In this document: positions 14,386 to 21,145 of the stretch, in pieces
How the letters are laid out: every line of letters begins with the position of its first letter
Numbering within the stretch: position 1 is the stretch's first letter
Origin: JBDTMC01 sp039934475
Lineage (GTDB): Bacteria > Acidobacteriota > Terriglobia > Bryobacterales > Bryobacteraceae
DNA: 21,145 bases
Assembly: GCA_039934475.1 (NCBI GenBank)
Contig: JBDTMC010000084.1
Span: 1 to 21,145 of the forward strand
Direction: 5' to 3'
Translations under genes and position numbers: made by a program
The notes under the pieces: model-generated
Databases searched by the model: none
Told to the model about the DNA's origin: nothing
Seen by the model: the letters and a program-made list of their open reading frames with translations, nothing else

Positions 14386-17300
14386 ATGGATCAACGGCCC
14401 GATCTGCACTGGACGGCGCGCCACAGCAAGCCGATCCTGTTCGTGATTCTGACTCTTGTAGCCGCCGGCGCGTATCTCGCGTTTTCCATCCCAGTGTCGG
14501 TGTTCCCGGCCACGGATTTTCCGCGCATTGTGATTGGCGCGGACAACGGCGTAGCGCCCATCGATCAAATGCTGGTGACGGTGACGCGGCCCCTCGAAGA
14601 GGCCATGAACAGCGTGCAAGGCCTGGAGCGAGTGAAATCAATCACCAGCCGCGGTACAGCCGAAGTCAACCTGTTCTTTAAGTGGGGCGTCGATATGCAC
14701 CGCACGCTGGAACTGGTGAATGCGGCGATGGCGCGGGTGCAGCCAACGCTGCCGCCAACGTGCCGCCTGGTGGCCAACCGCCTGACCTTCGCCGTGTTTC
14801 CCGTGATGGGTTACAGCCTCACCTCGGAGAATATTCCCATGACGCTGCTATGGGAACTGGCAACCTACGAGATGAAGCCGCGCTTGAACCGCCTGAGCGG
14901 TGTTTCGACCGTGATCGTACAGGGCGGCCAGGAACCGGAGTTCGAGATACGGGCCGATCCGGCGAAGATGCTCCAATCGGCGGTGACGGTGCCCCTGCTG
15001 CTGGATGCCGTTAAGCGCGGTAATATGATCGATTCTCCGGGGCTCTTTGAGGCTAACCATCAACTGATCTTGAGCTTGGTCAGCGGGCAGGCCCGCAGCC
15101 TGGAAGAACTTGGCAACCTGGTCGTAAAGTCGACCAACGCAGGCGTGCCCGTGCGCATCGCCGACGTCGCCACGGTGGTGAATTCGGTGAAGCCGGTGTA
15201 CACCATCGTCACCGCGAACGGGAAGCCGGCGGTGCTGTTGAACGTCAACCGGCAGCCGGATAGCAATACCGTCGAGGTCGCCAATGAGGTCCATACGGAG
15301 ATTGAGACCATTCGCAGGTCGCTACCCAAGGGCATCGTGCTGGAGCCTTTCTACGACCAGTCGGAAATAGTGCACGATTCCATCAACAGCGTTCGCGATG
15401 CCATTCTCATCGGCCTTGTCTTCGCCTCAATCATCCTCGTGCTGTTCTTGAGCGATTGGGGAACCTCGCTGGTGGCCGGCCTGGTGATTCCTGCGACGGT
15501 AGCCGTTACCATGATCGGGCTGCGAATGTTCGGCGAGAGCATGAACCTGATGACGCTCGGTGGCCTGGCTGCTGCTGTCGGTCTGGTCATTGACGATGCC
15601 ATCGTTGTGGTGGAGAACATTGTCCTTCACCGCGATTCGGGACAGGATCGGTCGGATGCGATTCGCAGCGCGCTGCGCGAGATCGGCAAGCCGCTCGTCG
15701 GTTCCACCATCACGCCCATCGTAGTCTTCCTGCCGCTGATCTCGATCTCCGGAGTGACCGGTGTGTTCTTCCGTGCGCTCGCATTGACGGTGGCCATCGC
15801 CTTGCTAACCTCCCTCGCTCTGGCGCTTACGTGGACCCCGGCTTTAAGCCACTTACTGCTGCGTACGCGCAAGGCGAAACCGGAAGTGAAACAGGAGGAG
15901 GGCCGGCTTCTTCGCTTATATACGAAGATGCTGCGGCTGGCACTGGCGCACCGTGTGCTGCTCAGCGTGTTGATGCTGGGGCTGGTTGGTGGTTCCGTCT
16001 TGTGCTACCGCGCCTTGGGGACCGACCTGCTTCCCGGCATGGACGAGGGCGGATTCATTCTCGACTATTTCATGCCGGCAGGGTCTTCGCTCGCGGAAAC
16101 GAATAAGGCAATCTCGCAGGTTGAGGCAATCCTGCGCGCCCTGCCTGAAGTAGAGAGTACTTCCCGCCGCACTGGTTTGGAACTCGGCCTGGCCCAGGTT
16201 ACGGAAGCCAATCGGGGCGACATCGCGATCAAGCTGAAGCGCAACCGGTCGCGTACCTCTGAGGAAGTGATCAGCGATGTGCGCGCTAAGGTGGGGGACG
16301 CGGTGCCGACGCTGCAAGTGGAGTTCGTCCAATTGCTGCAGGATATGATCGGCGATTTGACCAGCACTCCTGAGCCCATTGAGATCAAGCTGTTTTCGCA
16401 AGACCCGGCTTTGTTGCGCGTTTGGGGTCCGAAGGTGGGCGATCGCATCAAGAAGATCGACGGCGTGGTGGACATCCTCAACGGGATCGACAACACGATC
16501 AGTGGGCCGGCCTTGACGTTCAAAGTGAATCCAGTGCAGGCGGCCCGGGCCGGCTTCACCGCGGAAGAGATTGAACTGGATGCCAGCGCAATCATTCAAG
16601 GTGAGCCAGCGCCGACTCCCGTGGTCCGGGACGATCGTGCCTACACAATCCGAGTCCGTTACCCATCCTCGGCCAGGTCGAGCATCGATTCGATTCGCGA
16701 CGCTCTCCTCACTAATGCGAATGGCAAGAGCGCGACTCTGGGCTCTCTCGCAGAAGTGATTGAGTTGCCCGGCCAGACTGAGATCCGGCGTGAGAACCTT
16801 CAACGCAATGTCTCGGTAACCGCGCGCCTGGAGGGCCTCAACCTCGGCGAAGGGATTCAGCGCGTGCAGGCGGCAATGGCAGAATTAAAAGTCCCTCCCT
16901 CGATTCGTGTGGCGTACGGCGGAGCCTATGAGGAGCAGCAAAAATCCTTCAAGGATTTATTCATGGTCCTGGTGCTGGCAGTCGTTCTTGTATTCACCGT
17001 GCTGCTTTTCGAATTCAGTAGCTTCGCCGCGCCGGTCGCTATTCTCGCCTCGGCTCTGCTCTCGACCTCTGGCGTCTTCCTCGCTCTGCTGGTCACCGGG
17101 ACAACGTTCAACATCTCCTCGTTTATGGGCCTGATCATGGTGGTGGGTATTGTGGCGAAGAATGGGATTCTTCTGCTGGATGCCGACCAACGGTTCCGTG
17201 CCGAAGGCGCAAGCGCGTTGGACGCCATGATTCAGGCCGGCGACCGGCGCTTGCGCCCCATTATGATGACTGCGCTCGCGACCATTGCGGGCATGGTTCC

Positions 17301-17445
17301 CCTTGCGCTGGCGTTAGGCGCTGGTTCGCAGATGTTACAACCGCTCGCCATTGCCGTCATTGGCGGGGTCCTCGCGTCGATGGTGCTATCGCTGATTGTG
17401 ACACCCGCGGTTCATTACTTCCTTACAGCTCGCACCAAGGAGTAA
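14386..17445 (+). CDS. RND efflux transporter inner membrane subunit (HAE1-type), 1019 aa
   Basis: This is the proton-driven pump of the tripartite system. It shows the two-fold RND layout: TM1 (about 17-37), a large periplasmic loop (38-335), TM2-TM6 (338-500), TM7 (about 520-545), a second loop (550-860), and TM8-TM12 to the C-terminus. Proton-relay residues are intact: Asp403-Asp404 in GLVIDDAIVVVEN of TM4, and Lys925 in VGIVAKNGILLLD of TM10, corresponding to the AcrB Asp-Asp-Lys triad. The DD pair and VEN motif favour the HAE1 drug/solvent class over CzcA-type metal pumps. The N-terminal PVSVFPATDFPRI replaces the usual P-x-D-I-F-P form. Start 14386 has a GAGGAGA site about 10 nt upstream. 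It is the last gene of the four-gene operon; I see no clear terminator after it. The substrate is unknown. Confidence 0.94.
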   Translation: MDQRPDLHWTARHSKPILFVILTLVAAGAYLAFSIPVSVFPATDFPRIVIGADNGVAPIDQMLVTVTRPLEEAMNSVQGLERVKSITSRGTAEVNLFFKWGVDMHRTLELVNAAMARVQPTLPPTCRLVANRLTFAVFPVMGYSLTSENIPMTLLWELATYEMKPRLNRLSGVSTVIVQGGQEPEFEIRADPAKMLQSAVTVPLLLDAVKRGNMIDSPGLFEANHQLILSLVSGQARSLEELGNLVVKSTNAGVPVRIADVATVVNSVKPVYTIVTANGKPAVLLNVNRQPDSNTVEVANEVHTEIETIRRSLPKGIVLEPFYDQSEIVHDSINSVRDAILIGLVFASIILVLFLSDWGTSLVAGLVIPATVAVTMIGLRMFGESMNLMTLGGLAAAVGLVIDDAIVVVENIVLHRDSGQDRSDAIRSALREIGKPLVGSTITPIVVFLPLISISGVTGVFFRALALTVAIALLTSLALALTWTPALSHLLLRTRKAKPEVKQEEGRLLRLYTKMLRLALAHRVLLSVLMLGLVGGSVLCYRALGTDLLPGMDEGGFILDYFMPAGSSLAETNKAISQVEAILRALPEVESTSRRTGLELGLAQVTEANRGDIAIKLKRNRSRTSEEVISDVRAKVGDAVPTLQVEFVQLLQDMIGDLTSTPEPIEIKLFSQDPALLRVWGPKVGDRIKKIDGVVDILNGIDNTISGPALTFKVNPVQAARAGFTAEEIELDASAIIQGEPAPTPVVRDDRAYTIRVRYPSSARSSIDSIRDALLTNANGKSATLGSLAEVIELPGQTEIRRENLQRNVSVTARLEGLNLGEGIQRVQAAMAELKVPPSIRVAYGGAYEEQQKSFKDLFMVLVLAVVLVFTVLLFEFSSFAAPVAILASALLSTSGVFLALLVTGTTFNISSFMGLIMVVGIVAKNGILLLDADQRFRAEGASALDAMIQAGDRRLRPIMMTALATIAGMVPLALALGAGSQMLQPLAIAVIGGVLASMVLSLIVTPAVHYFLTARTKE

Positions 17446-17552
17446 CACCGGCGGAAAGTTCTGCACTTGGGGCGTGAGGTTTCTACCCTCTTCCTTCGTA
17501 CCCAGGCTTCTGGCGATACCTTTTGGACAACGGCCAGTGACTTGCACTAACC

Positions 17553-17577
17553 CAAGGCTGCCTTGAGCAGCTTCAAG
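17553..17577 (+). promoter_or_regulatory. Nested, mutually exclusive inverted repeats before the AI-2E-family gene
   Basis: Three stems share bases: CAAGG/CCTTG (17553-17557 with 17561-17565), GCTGC/GCAGC (17557-17561 with 17567-17571, extendable by a G-U and an A-U pair to 17555/17573), and CTTGA/TCAAG (17562-17566 with 17573-17577). They end 7 nt before the start codon at 17585. The arrangement could act on translation or transcript ends; no U-run follows. Confidence 0.35.
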
Positions 17578-17584
17578 CCACGGA

Positions 17585-19432
17585 ATGCCCACACCCATTA
17601 ACCTTTCCGTCCCAACAATCGCCAACGCGCCCCGACGCCGGTCTGCAACCTCCAATCACTGGGGCATGATTGCGGCCTTTGGAACCATTGCGGCGCTCTA
17701 CTTTGCCCGCGACATTCTAATCCCGCTGGCGTTCGCTCTCATCCTCACGTTCGTCTTGAGCCCCGTGGTAGCGCTGCTGCAAAGAACGCATATTGGGCGT
17801 GGACCGTCTGTCGGCCTAACTATGCTGGCAACCATTCTGGCCACAGGTTGGGTGAGCTGGGTTATCGTGATTCAACTAGTAGACGTCGCCCAGGAAATCC
17901 CGCAGTATCGCCAGAACATCCTTGCCAAGATGGAAGTACTGCGTATTCCGACAAAGGGCCCGTTTGGACTTGCTGCCGCTAGTCTCAGGGAGATTGCAGC
18001 CCAGCTTTCAAGCCCAGTCGACCCGGGACCGGTCGTGCAAGGACGCAGGCCGCGGAGCGCGCCAGGTGCTCCCCCGTCTCCCGCACCTGTGGTCATCGTG
18101 CAACCCAAAGCGACTTCTTTGGACTATGTAAGGGATGTTGCTGAGCCCCTTCTGCATCCATTGCTCGCGACGGGACTCGTCCTCATCTTCACCGTCTTCA
18201 TGCTCATCAGGCGATTGGATCTGATACATCGATTGTTCAGCCTGGTTGGGCTGGGCCACATCAACGTAATGACGCAAGCATTGGATGACGCGGCGCTGAG
18301 GGTGAGCCGGTATCTGCTGATGCAGGTGCTGGTTAACGCGGGCTTTGGAGTGCTATTTGGACTCGGATTGTACTTCATCGGCGTTCCCAACGCGATCCTG
18401 TGGGGAGTGCTAGCCGGACTCTTGCGCATCGTGCCCTACGTCGGTACACTCGTTGCGGCTTCCCTGCCGATGGCGCTCTCGCTGGCGTCCTCCAACGGTT
18501 GGCTGCCGCCCCTATTGGTGGCGGCGCTGTTTCTCGGCCTGGAATTGAGCATCGGCAACTTCGTCGAGCCCTTACTTTACGGGGCGCACACCGGTATCTC
18601 GTCCCTCGCCCTGATGGTGGCGGCGGTCTTCTGGAGCGTTCTGTGGGGTCCGGCCGGCCTCATCTTGTCAACACCTCTGACGGTTTGTGCGGTTGTCCTG
18701 GGCCGTTACATTCCGGAGCTCTCTTTCCTCCACATCATGCTTGGGGACGAAGTCGTCCTGGGAGAGGAAGTGCAGATCTATCAGCGTCTGTTGGCGATGG
18801 ATCAGTCGGAGGCTCACGCCATTGTGGAACGCTTCCTGAAGGACAAGACGCTGGTGCAGCTTTACGATTCGGTGATAATACCCGCATTGAGCCTCGCCGA
18901 GGAGGATCGCCACAAGGGACAGATCGACACCGCCCGCGAGGAGTTCCTCTATTCCAGCATCAACGAGATGATCTCGGAGTTCTCAGAGAATCAAGCCGTA
19001 GCCGCACCGGTCGACTTGCGCGTTCTTTGCGTTCCAGCCAACGACCGCGCCGATGAAGTAACCGCTGCGATGCTGGCGCAATTGCTGGAACAGACTGGTT
19101 GCACCGCCGTCGCTGTTTCGGTTGCCCTCTCTTCGCGCGCGGAGTTGCTGGCGCGGCTGGCAGCCGGACAAGATGACCTGGTGTGTATCTCCGCCTTGCC
19201 GCCCTATACCTTCGCGCCCGCCCGCACGATGTGCAAACTAATTCGGGAAAAATTTCCCAAGCTTAAGGTGGTGGTCGGCGTGTGGGGTTTCGCAGGCGAT
19301 ACGGAGAAGGCGAAGGCGCGCTTTGAACGCGCCCAGCCCGATCGATTGGTGACCAGTATGGCGTCGGCTATTGAGCAGATTCAGGAGTTGCATTCCCCGG
19401 CCGAGTTACTGCCTCAGGAAGCGCGAATGTAA
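17585..19432 (+). CDS. AI-2E (PerM/YdiK)-family membrane protein with extra C-terminal cytoplasmic domain, 615 aa
   Basis: Residues 26-375 are an AI-2E/PerM-type permease: paired TMs at about 27-65, a third at about 75-100, a Pro-rich loop (about 150-180), a TM at about 195-215, then the diagnostic stretch GLYFIGVPNAILWGVLAGLL, RIVPYVGTLVAA and FVEPLLYGAHTGISSLALMV, ending in the last TM before VVLGRYIPEL. Members export AI-2, polyamines or Na+; function varies. Typical members are about 350 residues. The extra 240 residues hold a helical linker (about 390-470, EAHAIVERFLKDKTLVQLYD) and an alpha/beta domain from 476 (LRVLCVPANDRADEVTAAML, VCISALPPYTFAPARTMCKL, KLKVVVGVWG, DRLVTSMASAIEQI) with the strand-helix rhythm of a Rossmann- or B12-binding-like fold. 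ATG 17585 is preceded by GGA. The 3' end overlaps the convergent quinoprotein by 65 bp. Confidence 0.85.
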   Translation: MPTPINLSVPTIANAPRRRSATSNHWGMIAAFGTIAALYFARDILIPLAFALILTFVLSPVVALLQRTHIGRGPSVGLTMLATILATGWVSWVIVIQLVDVAQEIPQYRQNILAKMEVLRIPTKGPFGLAAASLREIAAQLSSPVDPGPVVQGRRPRSAPGAPPSPAPVVIVQPKATSLDYVRDVAEPLLHPLLATGLVLIFTVFMLIRRLDLIHRLFSLVGLGHINVMTQALDDAALRVSRYLLMQVLVNAGFGVLFGLGLYFIGVPNAILWGVLAGLLRIVPYVGTLVAASLPMALSLASSNGWLPPLLVAALFLGLELSIGNFVEPLLYGAHTGISSLALMVAAVFWSVLWGPAGLILSTPLTVCAVVLGRYIPELSFLHIMLGDEVVLGEEVQIYQRLLAMDQSEAHAIVERFLKDKTLVQLYDSVIIPALSLAEEDRHKGQIDTAREEFLYSSINEMISEFSENQAVAAPVDLRVLCVPANDRADEVTAAMLAQLLEQTGCTAVAVSVALSSRAELLARLAAGQDDLVCISALPPYTFAPARTMCKLIREKFPKLKVVVGVWGFAGDTEKAKARFERAQPDRLVTSMASAIEQIQELHSPAELLPQEARM

Positions 19433-21145
19433 CCAGAGTCGAGTCCGTGGCGATGGCGATGTATTGCCTTCCGTCAACCGCGTAGGATATGGGCGCGCTT
19501 TGAATGGCGCCACCCACCTGATAGTGCCACAGCGGCGCCCCGGTCTTCGCGTTCAGTGCGATGAGATTCCCTTCGCTGGTAGCGGCGAAGAGGACCCCGC
19601 CCGCCGTGCTGAGAACGCCGGCTGCCGCCGATCCGGACTGCATCGGAAAATTCCAGACCGTCTTACCCGTAAGCGGGTCGAGGGCGCGGATGGATCCTGG
19701 CGTTTCCCTCTCCTGTTCCGCCGCGCTCCCTCCCCCGGTGTACGATTCGCCCGGCGCCGGTGGACGAGTGATGCTGGTGTAAACTGCGCAAACCTCGCGT
19801 ACGGACACGTAGAACAGTTTGGTCCCCGCATCGTACGATGGCGCGGCCCAATTGGTGGCCCCAGAGGCGTCGGGACACACGCGCACGCCTTCGGGTGTGG
19901 GATCGGTGTTCGGGATCACGATGGGATGCCCGTTCGCGTCCAAACCCTTGGCCCACGTCTGGCGGGCGAAGGCTCGGCCCGCGAGGAACTGGCCCGTCTC
20001 CCGATCCAGTACGTAGTAGAAGGCGTTGCGATTCGCTTGGATCAGCAGTTTACGCGGCTTTCCTTCGAACACTGCGTCAATCAAAACCGGTGTCTCATTG
20101 GCGTCCCAGTCATGGGTGTCGTGCTGCGTGAACTGGAAATACCACTTGCGATTGCCGGTGGCCGGGTCAAGTGCGAGAACGCAATCGGAGTACAGGTTGT
20201 CACCTTGGCGGACGCTGCCATCGAAGTCCGGTCCAGGGTTTCCAGTGGTCCAATACAAAGTGTTCGAGGCGGCGTCGAAGGTGCCGGTCATCCACGTCGG
20301 GGAGCCGCCGTACTTCGCCGAATCTCCTGACCAGGATGCCCGGTTGGGGTCTCCCGGCTGGGCGACGGTGGGAACTCGCCAAATGCGCTTTCCTGTGGCG
20401 GCATCGTAAGCATCGATGAAGCCCGTGAGCGCGCATTCACCGGAAGTAATGCCGACGATGATCTTGCAGTCGATGGCGAGCGGGGCTTCGGTAATGGAGA
20501 AACCTTTTTCAAAATCCTCCACGGCAACATCCCAGATCACGGATCCCGTGCGAGCATCCAGCGATACAAGATGCGCGTCCAGCGTACCCAGATACAAACG
20601 GTCCCCGAGCATCGCAAACCCGCGATTCGTCATCACCGTGCACTGGCTGTGGACTGCCGGCAGCCGACGCGTGTAGCGCCATAGCGGCAGCCCGGTTCGC
20701 GCGTCCAGGGCCGCTGCGTCGTTCTTTGGGCCGGTGATGTACATGATCCCGTCGGCGACAATCGGCGTCGTTTCCACATTCGTGCCGGCTAACTGCCAAG
20801 TCCATTGCGACGCGAGTGTTGTCACGTTGGCCGGCGTGATGGAATTCAGCAGGCTGTAGTGGCTACCGTCATAGTGGCCCCAGTAGGTGAGCCAGTTGGC
20901 GGGCTCCTGCCGGCTCTTCTGGATGCGGCTGGCTGTGAGGTTGAGCGATGCCGTGGGCTTCCATTCCGGCAGCGGGATCGCCGGCGGAGCCTCAGCGGTA
21001 AGCAGCGCGACCAGATCCTCCACCTCACTGGCGCGGAGCTTTGGCGCCGTCATCAAGGAGGCTTTAAGGCGCTCGGTCTTGCTGATTTGTCCTTTGGGAA
21101 TCGAATGGATGCCTTCGTTCATGTCCATCACAAGGACAGAGAACG
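19368..21145 (-). CDS. Cytochrome c-PQQ dehydrogenase fusion, methanol/ethanol-dehydrogenase type (5' end beyond right edge)
   Basis: This is a periplasmic quinoprotein that would oxidise an alcohol and pass electrons to an attached haem. The frame is open through the right edge; GTG/ATG codons near 21131 lie inside the gene and are not its start. The first visible residues (FSVLVMDMNEGIHSIPKGQ, then KASLM and LRASEVEDLVALL) look like the C-terminal part of a cytochrome c domain, with a likely Met ligand in S-L-M. The haem C-x-x-C-H must lie outside. The propeller then starts at WLTYWGHYDGSHYSLL and runs to QYIAIATDSTLVTFALP. Active-site regions FQFTQHDTHDWDANETPVLI (about 20082-20141) and IQANRNAFYYVLDRETGQFL follow the alcohol-dehydrogenase pattern. 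At the position of the vicinal Cys-Cys of methanol dehydrogenase there is only one Cys (SQCTVMTNRGF). The gene ends inside the convergent AI-2E gene. Confidence 0.88.
   Translation of the reverse strand, partial: FSVLVMDMNEGIHSIPKGQISKTERLKASLMTAPKLRASEVEDLVALLTAEAPPAIPLPEWKPTASLNLTASRIQKSRQEPANWLTYWGHYDGSHYSLLNSITPANVTTLASQWTWQLAGTNVETTPIVADGIMYITGPKNDAAALDARTGLPLWRYTRRLPAVHSQCTVMTNRGFAMLGDRLYLGTLDAHLVSLDARTGSVIWDVAVEDFEKGFSITEAPLAIDCKIIVGITSGECALTGFIDAYDAATGKRIWRVPTVAQPGDPNRASWSGDSAKYGGSPTWMTGTFDAASNTLYWTTGNPGPDFDGSVRQGDNLYSDCVLALDPATGNRKWYFQFTQHDTHDWDANETPVLIDAVFEGKPRKLLIQANRNAFYYVLDRETGQFLAGRAFARQTWAKGLDANGHPIVIPNTDPTPEGVRVCPDASGATNWAAPSYDAGTKLFYVSVREVCAVYTSITRPPAPGESYTGGGSAAEQERETPGSIRALDPLTGKTVWNFPMQSGSAAAGVLSTAGGVLFAATSEGNLIALNAKTGAPLWHYQVGGAIQSAPISYAVDGRQYIAIATDSTLVTFALPEAVTRPGNATPESAQ

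Noticed and set aside
15916..16803. 295-codon open frame antisense to the RND pump gene
   Set aside because: It lies entirely within a clear pump gene, lacks domain motifs and is compositionally a shadow (rich in Arg, His, Gln).
14386..17445. Heavy-metal (CzcA/CusA) assignment for the RND pump
   Set aside because: TM4 has the Asp-Asp-Ala-I-V-V-V-E-N form of HAE1 pumps, and the adaptor lacks metal-binding Met/His tails. The CusRS-like neighbouring kinase alone is not enough.
19010..19380. Canonical cobalamin-binding domain at the C-terminus of the AI-2E-family protein
   Set aside because: The fold pattern is similar but the DxHxxG motif and nearby Ser/Gly motifs are missing, so B12 binding cannot be claimed.

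Overview
The window is GC-rich, densely coded DNA from a free-living Gram-negative bacterium. The gene content points to an Acidobacteriota member, most like Bryobacterales/Solibacter. The basis is two large soluble PQQ beta-propeller dehydrogenases (one with the end of a cytochrome c domain N-terminal to the propeller), two RND efflux systems, exported hydrolases and small exported proteins. This placement is inference from gene style; there is no rRNA or marker phylogeny here. I see no tRNA, rRNA, insertion sequence, prophage or CRISPR array.

Layout. (A) 1-829, minus strand: the first 43 codons of an RND pump gene running off the left edge, preceded by a secreted protein of unknown function that starts at TTG. 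(B) 830-1217: a 388-base gap with a good sigma70-like promoter, dyads and a leader hairpin, leading into an exported alpha/beta hydrolase (1218-2441). (C) 2458-3050, minus strand: a VapBC toxin-antitoxin pair with overlapping stop and start. (D) 3223-5341, plus strand: a TrmH/SpoU RNA 2'-O-methyltransferase overlapping the clamp-loader-like ATPase gene rarA. (E) 5342-6779: a RidA-family protein with a signal peptide, divergent from a D-2-hydroxyacid dehydrogenase. The stops of rarA and the RidA gene abut exactly.

(F) 6835-17445 is the main module, built as two divergent operons around a 90-base gap. Leftward: an OmpR-type response regulator, a histidine kinase (4-nt overlap) and a glucose-dehydrogenase-like quinoprotein (4-nt gap). 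Rightward: a secreted YncE-like beta-propeller, a TolC-like outer membrane factor, a lipoprotein membrane-fusion protein and an HAE1-type RND pump, with gaps of only 3-5 nt. The two-component system very probably controls the efflux operon, its own operon, or both, which ties a periplasmic quinoprotein and a periplasmic propeller to a tripartite pump. (G) 17585-21145: an AI-2E/PerM-type membrane protein with an extra C-terminal alpha/beta domain, overlapping tail to tail by 65 bp with a cytochrome c-quinoprotein fusion cut by the right edge.

The strongest candidates for something not yet described are the two-component/quinoprotein/propeller/efflux module, the accessory C-terminal domain of the AI-2E-family protein, the exported RidA protein and the secreted unknown at the left end. 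All families named were recognised by eye from motifs; no database search was possible.
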